Shown piece after piece: positions 1-22,912 of a stretch of 64,000 nucleotides of DNA; the first letter of the stretch is position 1; each line of letters begins with the position of its first letter. The DNA is from Dirofilaria immitis (taxonomy: Eukaryota; Nematoda; Chromadorea; Rhabditida; Onchocercidae). The position numbers were made by a program, and so were the translations under genes. The stretch covers positions 4,820,501 through 4,884,500 of the forward strand of contig JAKNDB010000107.1 of the NCBI GenBank assembly GCA_024305405.1. The letters run 5' to 3'. The notes under the pieces are model-generated. The model had not been told where the DNA came from, did no database searches, and saw nothing but the letters and a program-made list of their open reading frames with translations.

Positions 1-10323
<10,323 letters not shown>

Positions 10324-13300
10324 TGCTATTATTCTAAATAAAAAAGTGGAAACAGAAATATATAATCAAAATGAAAATATAATAAAATAATTGTCATATT
10401 ATCATATTTTAGCAATGCTGTTGATGTATTGCCTTATTTCAATTTTATACAATAATAAAATGGCATATATTTTTCTCTTACATGCATCAAACTTATGTCA
10501 CCTTTACTTATGCTAAAAATACCCATCAAAAGAAGACAGAGAAATCAAAAATTAAGATAAATGTTAAAAATTATTGAAAGATAAGATAGTTTTCGAAAAT
10601 TCATATATTAATTGGTTGGCAATTTTTGAAAAAATTGATAAATCTATTTGAAAGTAAAAAGCTATCAGAAATTAATGTAATAGAAAATTAGCGAACTATT
10701 TTGGCAACAAATATTAAAAATGTTTCAATTTATAATTTCAAATATTTGAAGAATTTTTTTCTGGAAAGAGAAGATTTATACATTTCTCTTTTTCGTTCAA
10801 TAATAGAATGTAAAAAAATTATCGCGCAAAGTAATAAGGCATAAATTTGGATTTAAAATGGATAAACTTGATCAAAGGATGGAATTTTTCAGAAATTTGC
10901 AAATTTAATTTAGATCAAGAAAATCTATATTAAATATAAACGAAAAATTGATGAAATATTGACAGCTAAATATTAGAAATATTTTGAGAATTTTTTCTTG
11001 AGAAATAAATTTAAAAGCTTTCCTGTTTAATAATAGTATTCAATAATAGCACATAGATTTAGATTTTAGAATAGATGAATTGAACTGAATTGAATTGAAT
11101 TGAATGGATGCAAAGTATGGAGATATTAGTAGCACACATCTGTCAAGCCTCTTCCTATCTTTTCAAAACCATTCCCAAACAATCAGAATTTCTCATTGGC
11201 CACTTATGAATATGATGGGCACATATTGAGGGGCCAAAATTGGCTATTTTAAGAGATACTACAGGCAATCTATCATTGCGTTTATAAGTTAAGATGGAAA
11301 TAATTTCAAAATTGAAAATTCTGAACAGATTTAATTCAAATATATTACCGACTAATTTTCTTTAATATTTCAAATTTTTAAATCGAATAGCTTGTTGAAA
11401 AATGAAAAATTGCGCATAAAAATCTGCCTAATAATTTTAGAAAATAGCAATATGTTATGTGATTTATGTGTTGAGATGAAGACAAAGTTTTGGGAAGATG
11501 AAGTGATATGGATGAAACTTTTGGAGGTCGATCGTTAACAATTCAGCAATAAAATTAGTTGACGAAAATAGCATACTTACTACTATTGTCCACCACAATC
11601 GGTCATTTTCTCTAACAAATGCCATTGTGTGCATAGTAATTCATTCTATGAGTTTGATACCGTTGTCAACCGATTATTTACTTATTCCACAAATTTTCAT
11701 TCAAATATTATTGAATCGGATTGATCATGTGTATCAGTAATTGATTCTATGTAAATATGCTACGAAAATATTATCATTAATTTGATCAATTCTTTTATTC
11801 TCCTTCATTTTAATTTAAAATTAGAACGCAAATTTTTTGAAAAAATGGATAAATAAATTAAATAGTAAAAGAAAGGAACAATTTTTATTGGAATATTATT
11901 GAATTGAATTAATCAATGTATCAGCAATTGATTCTATATGTATATTATGAAAATATCTAATTCAGTCAATTTTTTATTTTCTTATACTTTAACTTAAAAT
12001 TTAAAATAAATATTGAAAGATCGTATCGAATTATGTTTTGATAAAACAATTGATATATTTAGCATTCTAAAGCATTTCACAAAAATTAAATTAAGATTCC
12101 TTAAAATTAAAATATTAATTATTTTAATTAATTATTTAAACTTAATTTTACATTTGACGGGGATTAAATTAAAAGGCAGCTTTAGTAAATTCAAAATTTG
12201 AAGGCGAATAAAACTTTCAGGGAGGATCTTAAATTCTATTTTTCTCGTTTTATTTCTCGTTAACTTTAACCACAGGATAGCATTCAATTTGGCTAATAAT
12301 TTCGTTTAATTATTTCATCAATAAATATTCATAACGTAGCGTAGACATGAAACGAAAACGTCATATTGGGTCAAAGAACTTTATTAAATATTAATTTCAA
12401 ATTTTTAATTTAACCATTAAAATTTTCATACTGTTTTGCTGTTATTATTTAAATATTTCATTTTGTTTTTAAAAAACTCGTTCTTAATTAAAATTCTGTT
12501 TTCATTTTCTAATTTTTCAAATTCACCATAATTTATTGTATTTCTATATATATACATATATATATCATTTGGCAATGATAAGAGAAAATATAAAAGTTCT
12601 TTTAATTAGAAGAGATTAGTTAAAAAATTGTTGTAGAACTACAGAAAATTAGTTTCTTTAAAATGAAAATCTATTTGTTTCAGTTCTAAACGAGATACAA
12701 ATTAAATTTAAGAAAAATAATTAAGTTTTGTTGTTGAAAATCTTTTATGGCAGTACTGAAATTATAAAATGGAAGGCAAGGTAAACGTATTTAAGTAAAA
12801 TTAAATGTTTAGTGGCATAAAGATAAGAGATAAGACAAATGATAAGACTCAAATAAACTAGCCAGTAGGATTCAATCGTACAATCATACATCCACATCTA
12901 CTCCTATATGGCCGCTTAAATAAATACTTACGTTTACATACATCCACACAACGGTCACATACAGCATAATATCACATTTCTGAATGTCATATTTTAAATA
13001 CATATATATCGGAAGTATAATATTGCAGGCTTCAACATTATCGCTATGAGTTTGAAAGAAGATGCTTAACTGACTAATTAATTTTGACATTTTTCAATTT
13101 ATTCTCGACTATTCTAAATTATTTCTTATAGCTTATGGAAATATTTTTCCTCATTCAATTCTCTTCGCTCAATCATTCGTAATAAATATTGTTCATCATT
13201 ATTTATTTCTTCCCTTTCAAAATTTAATTTATATTTAACTTTGAGGGAAGAACTTTTTCCAACGTTCTTCATATATAAAAAATATTCACGACCTTTGTTT

Positions 13301-15799
13301 GCATATTTAGGTTTTATCAAGTTAGCTTATACTGATATAATTCATGCTTCACAAATGTGCTAGTGACCTCTATATGTTCAACTGCACTTAAATTAATTCA
13401 GTTTATTTTGATATACAGTAAAATTACTTAAAGATTTATGCGCATTCATCATTTACTTTTCAAATGTTCGCTTAACTTAATTAGTTAGATCTGTCGATAT
13501 TTCAAATCTGCTCTTCCAATATTTTGTGTTACATTTTGCTTATACAAAAATAACACTCTCATATGAAATTTGTTTTCTTAAATAACATTTTAGTAAAAAA
13601 ACCACATCGTTAATTGATTATTTAAAGCAATCATCAATCATATGTCTCTAAAGTTCTGCTATCAATAGCAAATTTAAAAAACAATCAATATTTTTATAAC
13701 AACTCTCTGGATGTAAAGCTCGTGGATTGTTACAGCATGATAATGAAAAAATTACTTTAAAAAAATATTCAAACTTTTTGGAACAAAATAATATTAACTT
13801 TTGGAAAGTAAAGAAAAAGCGATTAATGGTTGATGATAAACGAGTAATCGCTACTTTATCATTGTTTGAAGATATCTAATTTTTTTAATCTTTGCATGAC
13901 TCATCATTCTTTTAATTTCTCAAGTGATATTGCTTGAGTATATAGTTTACACATATATTTCAATCTTTCATTTTAGTTACAATTATTCTATCCACACAAA
14001 CGGACATTATGGATGAGATAGAACAAAAAATTTATATTTTTGTTCGAAGACCCTTTGCGTTGTTTTACATAAAACGCTTTTAAAAATGCTAGATTTAGAA
14101 CATCCTTAATTAGTCGATTAATCTTTAATTTTAACTCGTTAGCGGCATTGGGATTATCAATGAAATATATGAAAATTTCTCAAGCTTTATTCAGGAATTA
14201 TTGTCCATGATTTGAATTTATTACCTAACTGAACACATACTTGGATTATAAGCGGTAAATAATAAAGAAATAGTAGTATCTTTCACACATGAAATTGCAC
14301 TTGTTTAAAATTTGTTTGGAACAAAATTTTGAAAATAATAGAACCAAATTCCTTCATTTTTTCTTTTTAAATAATAATTCCGTTTTTTATGTCTAATTTG
14401 AATTTGTTACAGAAATAGAAATTAGCAGGAATTAATTACGGAAATTAATGAATAAATCAAAGAGTCAAATAAATTTTGAGCAGAAAATATCTAACAAAAT
14501 TCAATTTTAATTTTAAAAAATACAATATTTTATGAATTATTTGAAACAAAGAGCTAATGATAATCGCATTTTCAAACAATCGACCAGATTGTGTAAATGT
14601 TAAGAACTATACACACTAAATTGATAATAACATCACACTAAATTGATAATAACAACATAATTGCAAAATTGTGAATAACTTCAATCAAAGTCATTTGATT
14701 GCTAATTAGCTTTTGTTTGTCTTAATCAGTAATTATTCTTTATTTTAGTTATGAACGAATGAGAAAAGAAAGGGAGAGAAGGATAAGGAAAAAGTGAAAT
14801 ATTACTTAGGTAATTATTAGTTTTAGTTTTACCTTTAATCACTACACATGATAACAATTCCTTTATGCCTTCTTTTATCCTAATATCATTTGTTAGTTTA
14901 AAATATAATATTGCTAATTATTGATTATTACTAATTGTATATTCTTTTCGTTATGTTTATTTTTTTCAAAAATTTTTTAAACACATTGAAATATAATCTT
15001 ATGTTACTATTTCAACGAATTGAAAAAGCATTATCAGAGATGAAAGATTCATTGTCTAATTATTCCAAATTTTTGTCAAAATTCCACAATCAAAATTAGA
15101 ATTTGTCGAGAAAAAGTAAAAATTTTTTTAGAATGAGTATTTGTTAGTATTTCGACAATAAAATGATCATTGTCGAAAGAATGAAATTATGATTATCGAA
15201 AAAGTGATCTCGATTGATTTATTTCAACATTTTTCTTCCTTTTACATATATTTGTAATTTAAATGGATGCATTCACTTGCAAAGCATTATAAAAAAATTT
15301 TCTTTAACATTTGTTTAACATGCTTGAAATGTTAATCAGTGAAATTTGGTAATTAAAAATGTCATTCCTTGTATACTACAATAATTGTCTACATGCTAAT
15401 GCTGTTTACGTAACGATGTAAATAAAAGATCAATTATCATTTAATCGAATTGACTTCGCAATTTTACCATTGCATTTAGCTTATAAGATTATTATTATTA
15501 TCTGCCAGTAAAGTATGAAAGAAATAATTTCGTTTGATTAATGAGTAAAAATAATTAGATGAATCAAAAATAAGTTTTACTTGAAGCTATTCAAGGCAGT
15601 TATTACAAAAAACTATTTAGTAACCTTGTCGTTGGTAAAAATCTCATTTGCTTCTCTTCCATAATTAAACCAAAAAAATAATACAGCACCAATTTAAATT
15701 TGAATTTTATGTGTAAATAATGATGGAAGCACCATTTATCTGGGAAGTTTCTTGGGTTGTGGCAAATAGATTCGTCAGTATAAATCTTGACATCAAAAA
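10324..15799. other. Gene-poor AT-rich stretch between TMTC4 and the Pao element
   Basis: I see no recognisable gene. There is a short (GAATT)n run at about 11080-11105 and weakly coding-looking minus-strand ORFs at 12884-13320 (listed separately). The unplaced first exon or promoter of TMTC4 should lie in the left part. The rest is low-complexity AT-rich sequence with no repeat I could define. Confidence 0.6.
13126..13320 (-). CDS. Possible orphan exon, charged coiled-coil-like
   Basis: A 64-codon minus-strand ORF from ATG encodes a Lys/Glu/Arg-rich peptide with EEINNDEQYLLRMIERREL near the end, which could form a helix. Its composition is more protein-like than neighbouring AT-driven ORFs. 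I do not recognise it, see no domain and cannot link it to other exons with confidence. A second ORF at 13090-12884 follows on the same strand after a short gap and could be unrelated. Confidence 0.2.
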   Translation of the reverse strand: MIKPKYANKGREYFLYMKNVGKSSSLKVKYKLNFEREEINNDEQYLLRMIERRELNEEKYFHKL

Positions 15800-16420
15800 T
15801 TTTATTGTTTGATGAAGAATTTATTTTTCATTATGTTATAAGATAAAATAAAATCAGATAATATCGCGGTCTGAAGAACCGGTTGATGCAAGAGGCGAAT
15901 TTGATATAAGTTGGATTGAATTGGAAGATTTGAGTGGTTACCGAATAATTCAAATGACTGCCAATGTTGCTTGACTGAGTAACCCCTGTTTGAAACATGC
16001 CAGCTAACCGAGAGAAGCACATTTTGGTATCGGTGATTCCTTGGTCTTCGTAGCGGACGGTAGCTTACTATTCATTAATTATATGCATTAGATTTTGATT
16101 GAACGAGGCCCAAGTAATCTAAGCCAACTCGCTTGAAAGTTCTGGGTCATTTCACCCGGGATTCTGGTAAACTTGGCATACCACTTGATACTTTAGCCAG
16201 AGAATTGCTGGCAATTTAAATGGTTTAGCGCGCCAACGTCTGAAAAACATACATAATTTACTGCAGCCTTTCTTTTCGGTATCCAAAGTTTACGTCTTAA
16301 TTCGGACAAAATGTGTCCAATTCTTGTGTGATACAACTCGTCATTTTGTTGCTTAATTAATAAGATCAAGGCGAGACAGTTATATTTGCTTTCATTGCCT
16401 AGTTTCGAATATCTTAGACA
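15800..16420 (-). pseudogene. Pao integrase remnant
   Basis: Minus-strand frames contain ILSELRRKLWIPKRKAAVNY (the zinc-binding segment before the integrase core), MPSLPESRVK and TFKRVGLDYLG, a typical Pao integrase core opening. The following 250 bases are frame-shifted and hard to align. The core catalytic triad cannot be identified. Confidence 0.75.
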
Positions 16421-16649
16421 GCTATTTGATCTCCAAATTTATCAGTTTCATTTTGATATATACTCTGTTTTTCCCTTTCTTCATCCATTGATTTCTGCGA
16501 CTGCGCTTGTTGATTAATATATATTCTGCTATATCATTGTCGTTTTTGGTCATATTGTTTCTTTTAACAGATAATGATTGCAACTAAAATAATTCTCTTT
16601 TACAAGTTTGTTTAATAAATCGGAGAGCCTATAGTCGTTCTAATTAATT

Positions 16650-17640
16650 TTACTCAGTTACTAAAGCGATATTTGTAATTAATCGAATTACATCTCCTTT
16701 AAAGTTTTGAATTATCTTTGTCATTTTGCAATGACTGCCTCTGCAATCTCATCACTAGCCGAATAATTGAACCTATATTGTAGCAATTTGGATTTCTTTC
16801 TTTCCAACCATTGATGTCCCTTCCACCGTTGTTTGCAGTTTGGGAATTTAACTGGTAAGACCCCTTGTCATTATGTCTACTGGATTTTGCTCGCTTGGTA
16901 TATGTTTTAACGCGAAGTCAGCTTTCCAATCGCGGAAGTAATTTTGTAGCGTTTTTAATCCAATAAAGAGCACATTTTGAGTTTGGCCACAAGTTAATGT
17001 CATTATCTTCTAGTTCTAACTATTTTAGTACGAACTGAGCTATCTTACTCCGACTAATATTGATTCTAATTCAAGTTTGGGTATAATTATACATGGATCT
17101 CGGTACAAGACTTGCTTCAGGCTTTTAAATCTTTTATGATGTGCTGAAGTGTCATAAACAATTCTTAATTTAATCGTAGTTTTACTAGGAGTTATCACTT
17201 CGTGATGTGACAAATTGTGAATAACACCTACTTCATCCTTCGGATCTATTTCTTCAATTACATCTGTTTATATTTGATCCATAATTATATCGTAGTATAA
17301 ATGAAGAAGTGATTTTTGTTGTAGACGATTAATTAAATACTTCAAATGTCCAATACATAATCTATAATTGCTGCTGAATTTCTGCTGGGAGTCTCTCCAA
17401 GACCAGGATACCAGAAAAAAAAGGAAGTGTATTATAATTCTTCTTAACGATGGTTTCTTTAAAATGCTTTAAAAGTTGCTCTTCATCGTCTGCTTCGAGA
17501 GATTCTTGAATGCCAAATCATCTCTAGTTTCCAGAATTTTTCTAATTTTTACATTAGCAGAGTATTCACCATCTGAAGAATAAATGGTATTCTTACAAAG
17601 TTTGTCAATATCACCACTTCCAACAATCGTAAGGCCAACC
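16650..17640 (-). pseudogene. Pao RT start fused to RNase H by internal deletion
   Basis: From 17540 downward the frames give an RT N-terminal region (ESLEADDEEQLLKHFKETI; VGVIHNLSHHEVITPSKTT; LRIVYDTSAHHKRF). Below about 17100 come RNase H motifs (KCALYWIKN in one frame, KADFALKHIPSEQNPVDIM in another). The palm region with the catalytic Asp pair is missing, so this copy cannot encode a polymerase. Confidence 0.8.
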
Positions 17641-18070
17641 TTAGACTAGATTAGTATGTGTTCTAAACATAACTCCTTTATTTCTTGTAGACTAATAAAT
17701 TTAAATAGTCAGCCCCGATCAGTATGTCGGGTTTTTCCAATAATTCGTTAATTGAACCCCGCTTGGATGTCTCCACTGTTCACAATTCATTTGTTAAATA
17801 TTCTTCTACATTAACGCACAACGGTATGATTTCATTTTTTCGGTTTATACATTCAGTTGTGCACGAGCAGTGGGATACGAATGTTGGTTTCTTCATGCCA
17901 AACGGAATTGTTTTATAGTGTATATTTCTGACTCGGTTAATCTCAATCGATGTGATAATTTTTTGGAAATAAAGGAAAATTGTGAGTTTATATCAAATAA
18001 TGCTAATGCATTTTTTTGTTGTTGAGGTTGTAACGGACCTTTATTAAAGACCTTTATTTATATATATTAA
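17640..18070 (-). pseudogene. Pao aspartic protease remnant
   Basis: The frame reads ALFDINSQFSFISKKLSHRL, resembling the A17 retropepsin-type protease active-site segment of Pao elements, but with DIN where a D-(T/S/I)-G-type motif is expected. Later pieces in other frames (PLCVNVEEYLTNEL, KPDILIGADYLNLL) are the usual C-terminal part. At least two frameshifts and a stop are present. A short 36-bp-spaced duplication of ATTAAAGACCTTTATTT lies at 18040-18090. Confidence 0.75.
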
Positions 18071-18113
18071 ATATTAAAGACCTTTATTTCCTTACATAAA
18101 AGTAAAGTTTCTC

Positions 18114-18524
18114 TTAGATCTTCATTCGAGTCGTGAATGTTGAATTGTAAAGAGAAATTGAATATTCTTCTTTTATAGGATGTAAAATTTTTTCCTGCTC
18201 TTCATTTTTTCCTTGATGTGGCATATTGTTTGAAGAAGATAAATCTCTTTTATATAAGGCGCTGTTATGAAAAGCTTTGCAATGGAAACATTTTTTCCTC
18301 CTCCTGCATTTTTCTCCTTTATGACTGTCTTTAAAACATATTTTACGTTTCCTTTGTGTTTTAAGATGATTCAATCGAGCATCATCGCATTCGCTATCCC
18401 AATGATTTCGAGTACGAAATATACACGGTTTTCTTTTCTTTATTGTAATTCGTGGGAAATTTTGATTACTTCGTATTGTTGATAATGCTGAGGTTCTTCC
18501 TGGGTGTATTGCTTTTTTGTCCAA
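18114..18524 (-). pseudogene. Pao gag CCHC zinc-knuckle region
   Basis: The 136-codon ORF holds NHWDSECDDARLNHLKTQRK, then ICFKDSHKGEKC and KKCFHCKAFHNSALY. These match the tandem Cys/His knuckles that bind nucleic acid at the C-terminus of Pao gag. Several zinc-ligand positions are altered (for example HNSALY where a Cys is expected), consistent with decay. The DUF1759 gag domain is upstream on the same strand. Confidence 0.8.
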
Positions 18525-18859
18525 ACTTAGTTATTGTACCTTTACTGTCAGTATAGGTGAATGAACGTTGGTAATTCCTTACCTGCTCATTCACATTAAC
18601 CAAATTTGGCAGGAAGCCTCTTAGTTTTACGACTGAACATGGTTTATCTAATTTCTTTTGATTATATACCTTGTTTAAGATCCATCTGATAACTTAAACT
18701 CGATCAAAGTCCCGACACTTGAATGATCCTGGCTTTCTTTCAAAGTTTTTAATTAGCGTAACACTCGCTAGATATTTTCTACAGTTTCCAATCTATTCCC
18801 TTTCATTTCTCTTGATGGATTGAAGTTCATTGTATAGTAATGTTCTTACCGTCGAGGAG

Positions 18860-19440
18860 TCACCATATTTGTATTATAACTTTATGATTTTCAAATGCAA
18901 TTTCGTATCCAGATACTACCTTGAAAGCATTTCCTTTAAAACATGAATACAAGTAATTCAATTTTTGAATTTCAGGAATTGCTTGTGAATGGACTACTGC
19001 GTTGAAACTACTCCACAATTGTCGCCATTGTTTAGGGTCACCATTAAAGGTAGTTAGCGACAGTTGAGGAAGATTGATAATATTCGACAAAGGACTTGTT
19101 TTCTCCTTTTCCATTCTTAACTCCTTTGAAAGTTGTATTAATTTTTGGTCAATTTTGTCCTTGTGCATTGTTAATTTTATTATCGCTTCTTTTCCTTCAT
19201 GCACTATTCGGAGCATTCCTTGGTCACCTTTTGTGATTGCTACGTATTTTCCTCTTCTTCCACTCTTCTTTTTGCTTTTGTGATTTCTTGAATATAATTG
19301 AGCCACTTGTCATTTGTGGATTTAAATAGGGCGCACAACCGAATTCTTTGGATTTTATCATCGAGTAGTGTACAGAATTCTTCCTGTTATTCCAATGTCG
19401 TTTTTGGCTCCGGAGTTAAATGTATTAAATTTATTTCTTT
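18860..19440 (-). pseudogene. Pao gag N-terminal domain (DUF1759-like)
   Basis: The reading frame includes LPQLSLTTFNGDPKQWRQLW, then SSFNAVVHSQAIPEIQKLNY and CFKGNAFKVVSGYEIAFEN, which is the hallmark core of the gag domain in Pao elements. Further upstream motifs (EEFCTLLDDKIQRIRLC, KWLNYIQEITKAK) lie in another frame, so the domain is frameshifted near 19260-19300 and interrupted by a stop near 19390. Confidence 0.85.
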
Positions 19441-19450
19441 AAAGAGATTG

Positions 19451-21290
19451 GCTAATCTTTCCTGTCGTGAATAAATTGTGAAAGGTTTTCGTGATAAAAG
19501 AAAATATGAGTGTCGCTAAAATCGCGAAGAGAACAAGGAAATCAAAGAAGACAACGATTCCTTTGTGTTGGATTTCAAAAGAGTGGATATATATTGTACA
19601 TATGTATTTACTGCATAAAGAAAGATGCAAGTTAAAATTTTCCGTCTTTGTCTTTGAGCTCTATTTTCCACAAGCTAACAAGGGCCTATATCAGAATCTA
19701 CAACCGTACCAGGATCTATTACTTACAAAAGAGGGTCCAAAGTAAATCATTTGAGAGCAATACTTTAACGAGATCGGTTGGATCCACCAAAAATCAGGAG
19801 GGCATCTCTTTCTATTCTCCTTTTTCTTGAGTTATGCTATCGCCATTGAACTTGTCTTACCGATATCACTGAAACTGTATAATTCATTATAATCTCTGCG
19901 TTCATTGATGTATTATGAAACTTATCATTTTATGGTTAAATCGCGCAAATTTAAGATTGATGTCTTTGGATTTTGTCTTTAGCAACAACTGGAACTTGAG
20001 TAAAAATAAAAATTTACAATTCTGTGCATCTTGTTGCAAGCAAAAAAGGGAATAATTCTTCACTACATTTCCTCTGCCGATTCGATGCTTGCTATAATGT
20101 TGCTAAACATGACTCCCGTCTAGTGAACTATAAAAGGGTTTTGATCTGGCAAGGTTTAGTCGAAGGTTAGGAACAAACAAGAATTTCTTTAGAGTTTATC
20201 GTGATACTGTGGAAGCAAATATTTGGCGTCGATTGTCTTTTTTGATGAAATAGCAATAAAATTAATCTTTATTAATGTAATACGAATTTGATGAATAGAA
20301 TTAATTGGAAGAGTAGCAAATAAGGTAACAGAATATAGCTATGTAGTTATCGCTGCAAGAAGCTTTAAGTTACTCTAAAGTTTATACAGGTGTTAAGAAT
20401 TGGAAGTGATTTACATTAAACATTCAATAAGTGTTATTTTGGATAAACAATAAACTGTATATCCGTTGAAAGAAAAGATGTGAACTTGATTAAATTACAT
20501 AATAAAAAGAACGCGTGAGAAATGAATCTGAAAAAAATATATATAAAATACAAATTTAGTTAAATTTAGTTAGATAATTTATAACGTTGCTAATATTTAT
20601 TTACCATTTGAATGAGAAATTTATTTTATTATTTGGTGTTTCGCGACATTGAAATTGGCGACAACCTATCTACTAGCATAGGTCGAAGTTTACTATCAAG
20701 TAGGGAAAATCCGGATTTAAAATTTTGCGCCTCTGCTAACTGGATGAACTTGAAGAAGTGGTCAAAATCAGTTTTTAAATATCAGTCTTTTTCAAAAACT
20801 TTTCAGATCTTCTACTTGCCTTAATCTATCACAGATAGATCACAATTGTTTAATAACCACCGGTAGCTTGCTCGTCAAGTAATCAACCATATTTGCATCA
20901 AACCTAATAATTTTTTCTTGTCATATTCTTGCCTCGACTTCTACTTTGATTATGAGACACACGGTTTTGATATCGTATTATCAAATGAAGTTATTCGAAA
21001 AATTTCCTTTATTTCTTGCAGATTAAGTCGATTAGCTAAATCATTGGATAAAAGAATTATTGAGAACCCCTGTCGAATAATATACCTTCTTTTTGATTTT
21101 TAGCGCGTTTGGATTATTCGTCATGATTTCCTTTCACGTGAACAAAAACTTCCTTATCTCCCTAATCTGCTTCTCTTGTTACTGGATCGATCGAGGTTAG
21201 TGAATTTGTCAGTCGGTTGGTTGGTCCATCGTTCCTACGCTATTCTTGTATTACATCTAGCATAATGTGCTATTGTGTGGACAGTGGAAA
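19451..21290. other. Unassigned stretch next to the Pao element
   Basis: Base composition is more balanced than the nematode background, so it is probably also transposon-derived. On the minus strand around 20810-20620 an open stretch reads FKFIQLAEAQNFKSGFSLLD, but I do not recognise it. The plus-strand ORFs here (19491-19745, 20612-20824, 20918-21103) look like shadows. Position suggests the 5' LTR or leader of the minus-strand element should start near 19450. Confidence 0.4.
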
Positions 21291-21572
21291 TCATTTTCGT
21301 TTCTTCTTGCAGCCTTTGGCCTCATTTCCTAATTGAAGACAGTTGACGCACATTGGTGATTTCCAGACGTTCCATTCGTCGTCCGAGGGAGTGATACACT
21401 TAATGTATTTAAAAAGGTTTGTTGGATCGGAAGTTGCTAATATTAATAGGAAAATCATCCCGTCAGTTGGGAAGAGATTGTTATGGGTTTCTCGAGTCGT
21501 TTCTTCCGGGAGGAGAAAAGATATCATTTCTACTGGTTGTGAGAGTTCGATTGTAGGCCGATCGTTTACCAT
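21291..21572 (-). pseudogene. Transposon-type ORF fragment with ILATSDPT motif
   Basis: This 93-codon minus-strand ORF ends in a basic KKKRK tail and has a Cys-rich segment (SPMCVNCLQLGNEAKGC). Its middle (LPEET, then LLILATSDPTNLFKYI, then EWNVWK) resembles a plus-strand reading at 47835-48030 (PPEET, SILATSDPTTFPNI, ESFWKL). Two related fragments in one window suggest a repeat-family protein. I cannot name it. Confidence 0.4.
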
Positions 21573-21639
21573 TGAGTTTACCTCCCAAAAACGCTCTTTG
21601 ATTTTAGTAATGCACTATCTATATGCCTTTCCTGGGTAA

Positions 21640-21850
21640 TACATGAGCAAAGAGTAATCATCTGATATGCATGAGATAAAAATAGGACTATTTAGACATG
21701 TATGAATCAATGACATATCATGTCGTATAGAAAAGGGCGAAACTAATCAGAAAAAACGGAGCGAAACCAATCGGAGAAAAAAACATTCATCCTACATTTA
21801 GCTACGTTTTGTTGAAGGGAAGCGATCAGCATATAATGGCGATAGAAAGT
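21640..21850 (+). repeat. LTR/leader-like repeat, copy 1
   Basis: Segments TAATCATCTGATATGCATGA, GAAACCAATCGGAGAAA and CAGCATATAATGGCGATAGA recur in diverged form, in the same order and orientation, at 24465-24660. This copy directly precedes the plus-strand RT fragment at 21856, so it is probably LTR or 5' leader sequence of a Pao-type element joined to RT by a deletion. Confidence 0.6.
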
Positions 21851-21855
21851 GTTCT

Positions 21856-22863
21856 GTGAAAGATAAATTGAAAGAGTCGTCTCAAGAAGACTTAGTTACT
21901 TTTCGATTCGCACAAGTTTCTTTCGGCGTGGTATCATCACCTTTTCTGTTGGTCGTTGTGATTAGATATTTACTGAGTGAAGAAAACTCAAAATTGTCAG
22001 TGGAAACTTCAAGGAATTTTTATGTTAATAATGTTGTGCTAATCTCAGAAAGTGAGTTAGAAAGTATTAGAAAAGCAAGGAAAGCAAAAGAATTCTTTAA
22101 GAAAGTCAAGATGCATTGAGAGGATTCCCTGCAAATCATGGAATTAATGTAGAAAAGGTGAAAGAACTGCCAAGAAAGACAGGAATAAAATTGTTAGGCA
22201 TCGAATGGGACAATAACAAAAACGAATCTATCTGGAAAGATTCCAGAAGGAGGACTCCAGACTAAACGTCAAATAATGTAGTTCTATGCTGCTATTCACG
22301 ATCCATTAGAATTATTGTATTCAACCATACTTCCATGGAAACTATTGTTTCAAGATTTATGGATAGAAGATATATTCTGAGATGAAAAGCTAGAACCTGA
22401 AGAAATGAGACGCGGTGTCATAAAGATATCTCGATGGACGCCGTTAGAATATATGAATGCATATGAAAGAGCTGTGGGACTTAGTAGTATATTATGTACG
22501 TAGAAGCAGTAGAATGGGATGCAAGCTACAACTGTACGGAAAGACAAGGTTGGTTCCAAAATGAGAAAGTAGGAACCAATCCGCTAGTATTCCTCGGTTG
22601 GAGTTACTCGCCTTTACAATGGAAGTAAGAGCGGTGAAATTTATTAAACAATAAATTGGTATAAAAAAGATTTGTGGACAGATAGCGCTTGTGTCCTGCA
22701 TTGGCTAAGAAAATCGCCAGTAGGATCCAGATATATCTCTTACAGAATTGTCGAAATAAGAAAATGTAAAGAAATTAAATTCCATTATGTAAGATCAAAG
22801 AATAATCAAGCAGTTCCGGCAATCAAATGGCAGAAAGATGTTATAGTATTCAAAAATGATTAA
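21856..22863 (+). mobile_element. BEL/Pao reverse transcriptase-RNase H fragment
   Basis: A second Pao fragment, on the strand opposite to the 15.8-19.4 kb element. The RT palm part reads LVTFRFAQVSFGVVSSPFLL and NFYVNNVVLISESE, where the usual YVD(D/N) box is YVNN, so a catalytic Asp position has changed. Around 22170-22300 come GIKLLGIEWDN and a connection-region stretch in shifted frames. The end (22660-22863) reads LWTDSACVLHWLRKSPVGSR and RIVEIRKCKEIKFHYVRSK, which is RNase H. At least three frameshifts or stops. No gag, protease or integrase is attached. Confidence 0.88.
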
Positions 22864-22912
22864 TTCAAATTCTTGCAAACAATGATTAATTCGAAGAATT
22901 TATCAATCCGAT

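Larger units (their letters stand above)
15800..19450 (-). mobile_element. Degenerate BEL/Pao LTR retrotransposon
   Basis: Minus-strand order is gag, zinc knuckle, aspartic protease, RT start, RNase H and integrase, all carrying stops and frameshifts. The order and motifs are those of nematode BEL/Pao elements. The catalytic centre of the RT is absent: the sequence jumps near 17060-17100 from the RT N-terminal motif (HHEVITPSK, LRIVYDTSAHHKRFKSL) to the RNase H motif (LELESILVGVR). I could not find paired LTRs at the ends. It is an old dead copy, more GC-rich than the surrounding DNA. Confidence 0.9.

Noticed and set aside
17724..17918. Plus-strand 64-codon ORF
   Set aside because: It is the antisense shadow of the Pao protease on the minus strand.
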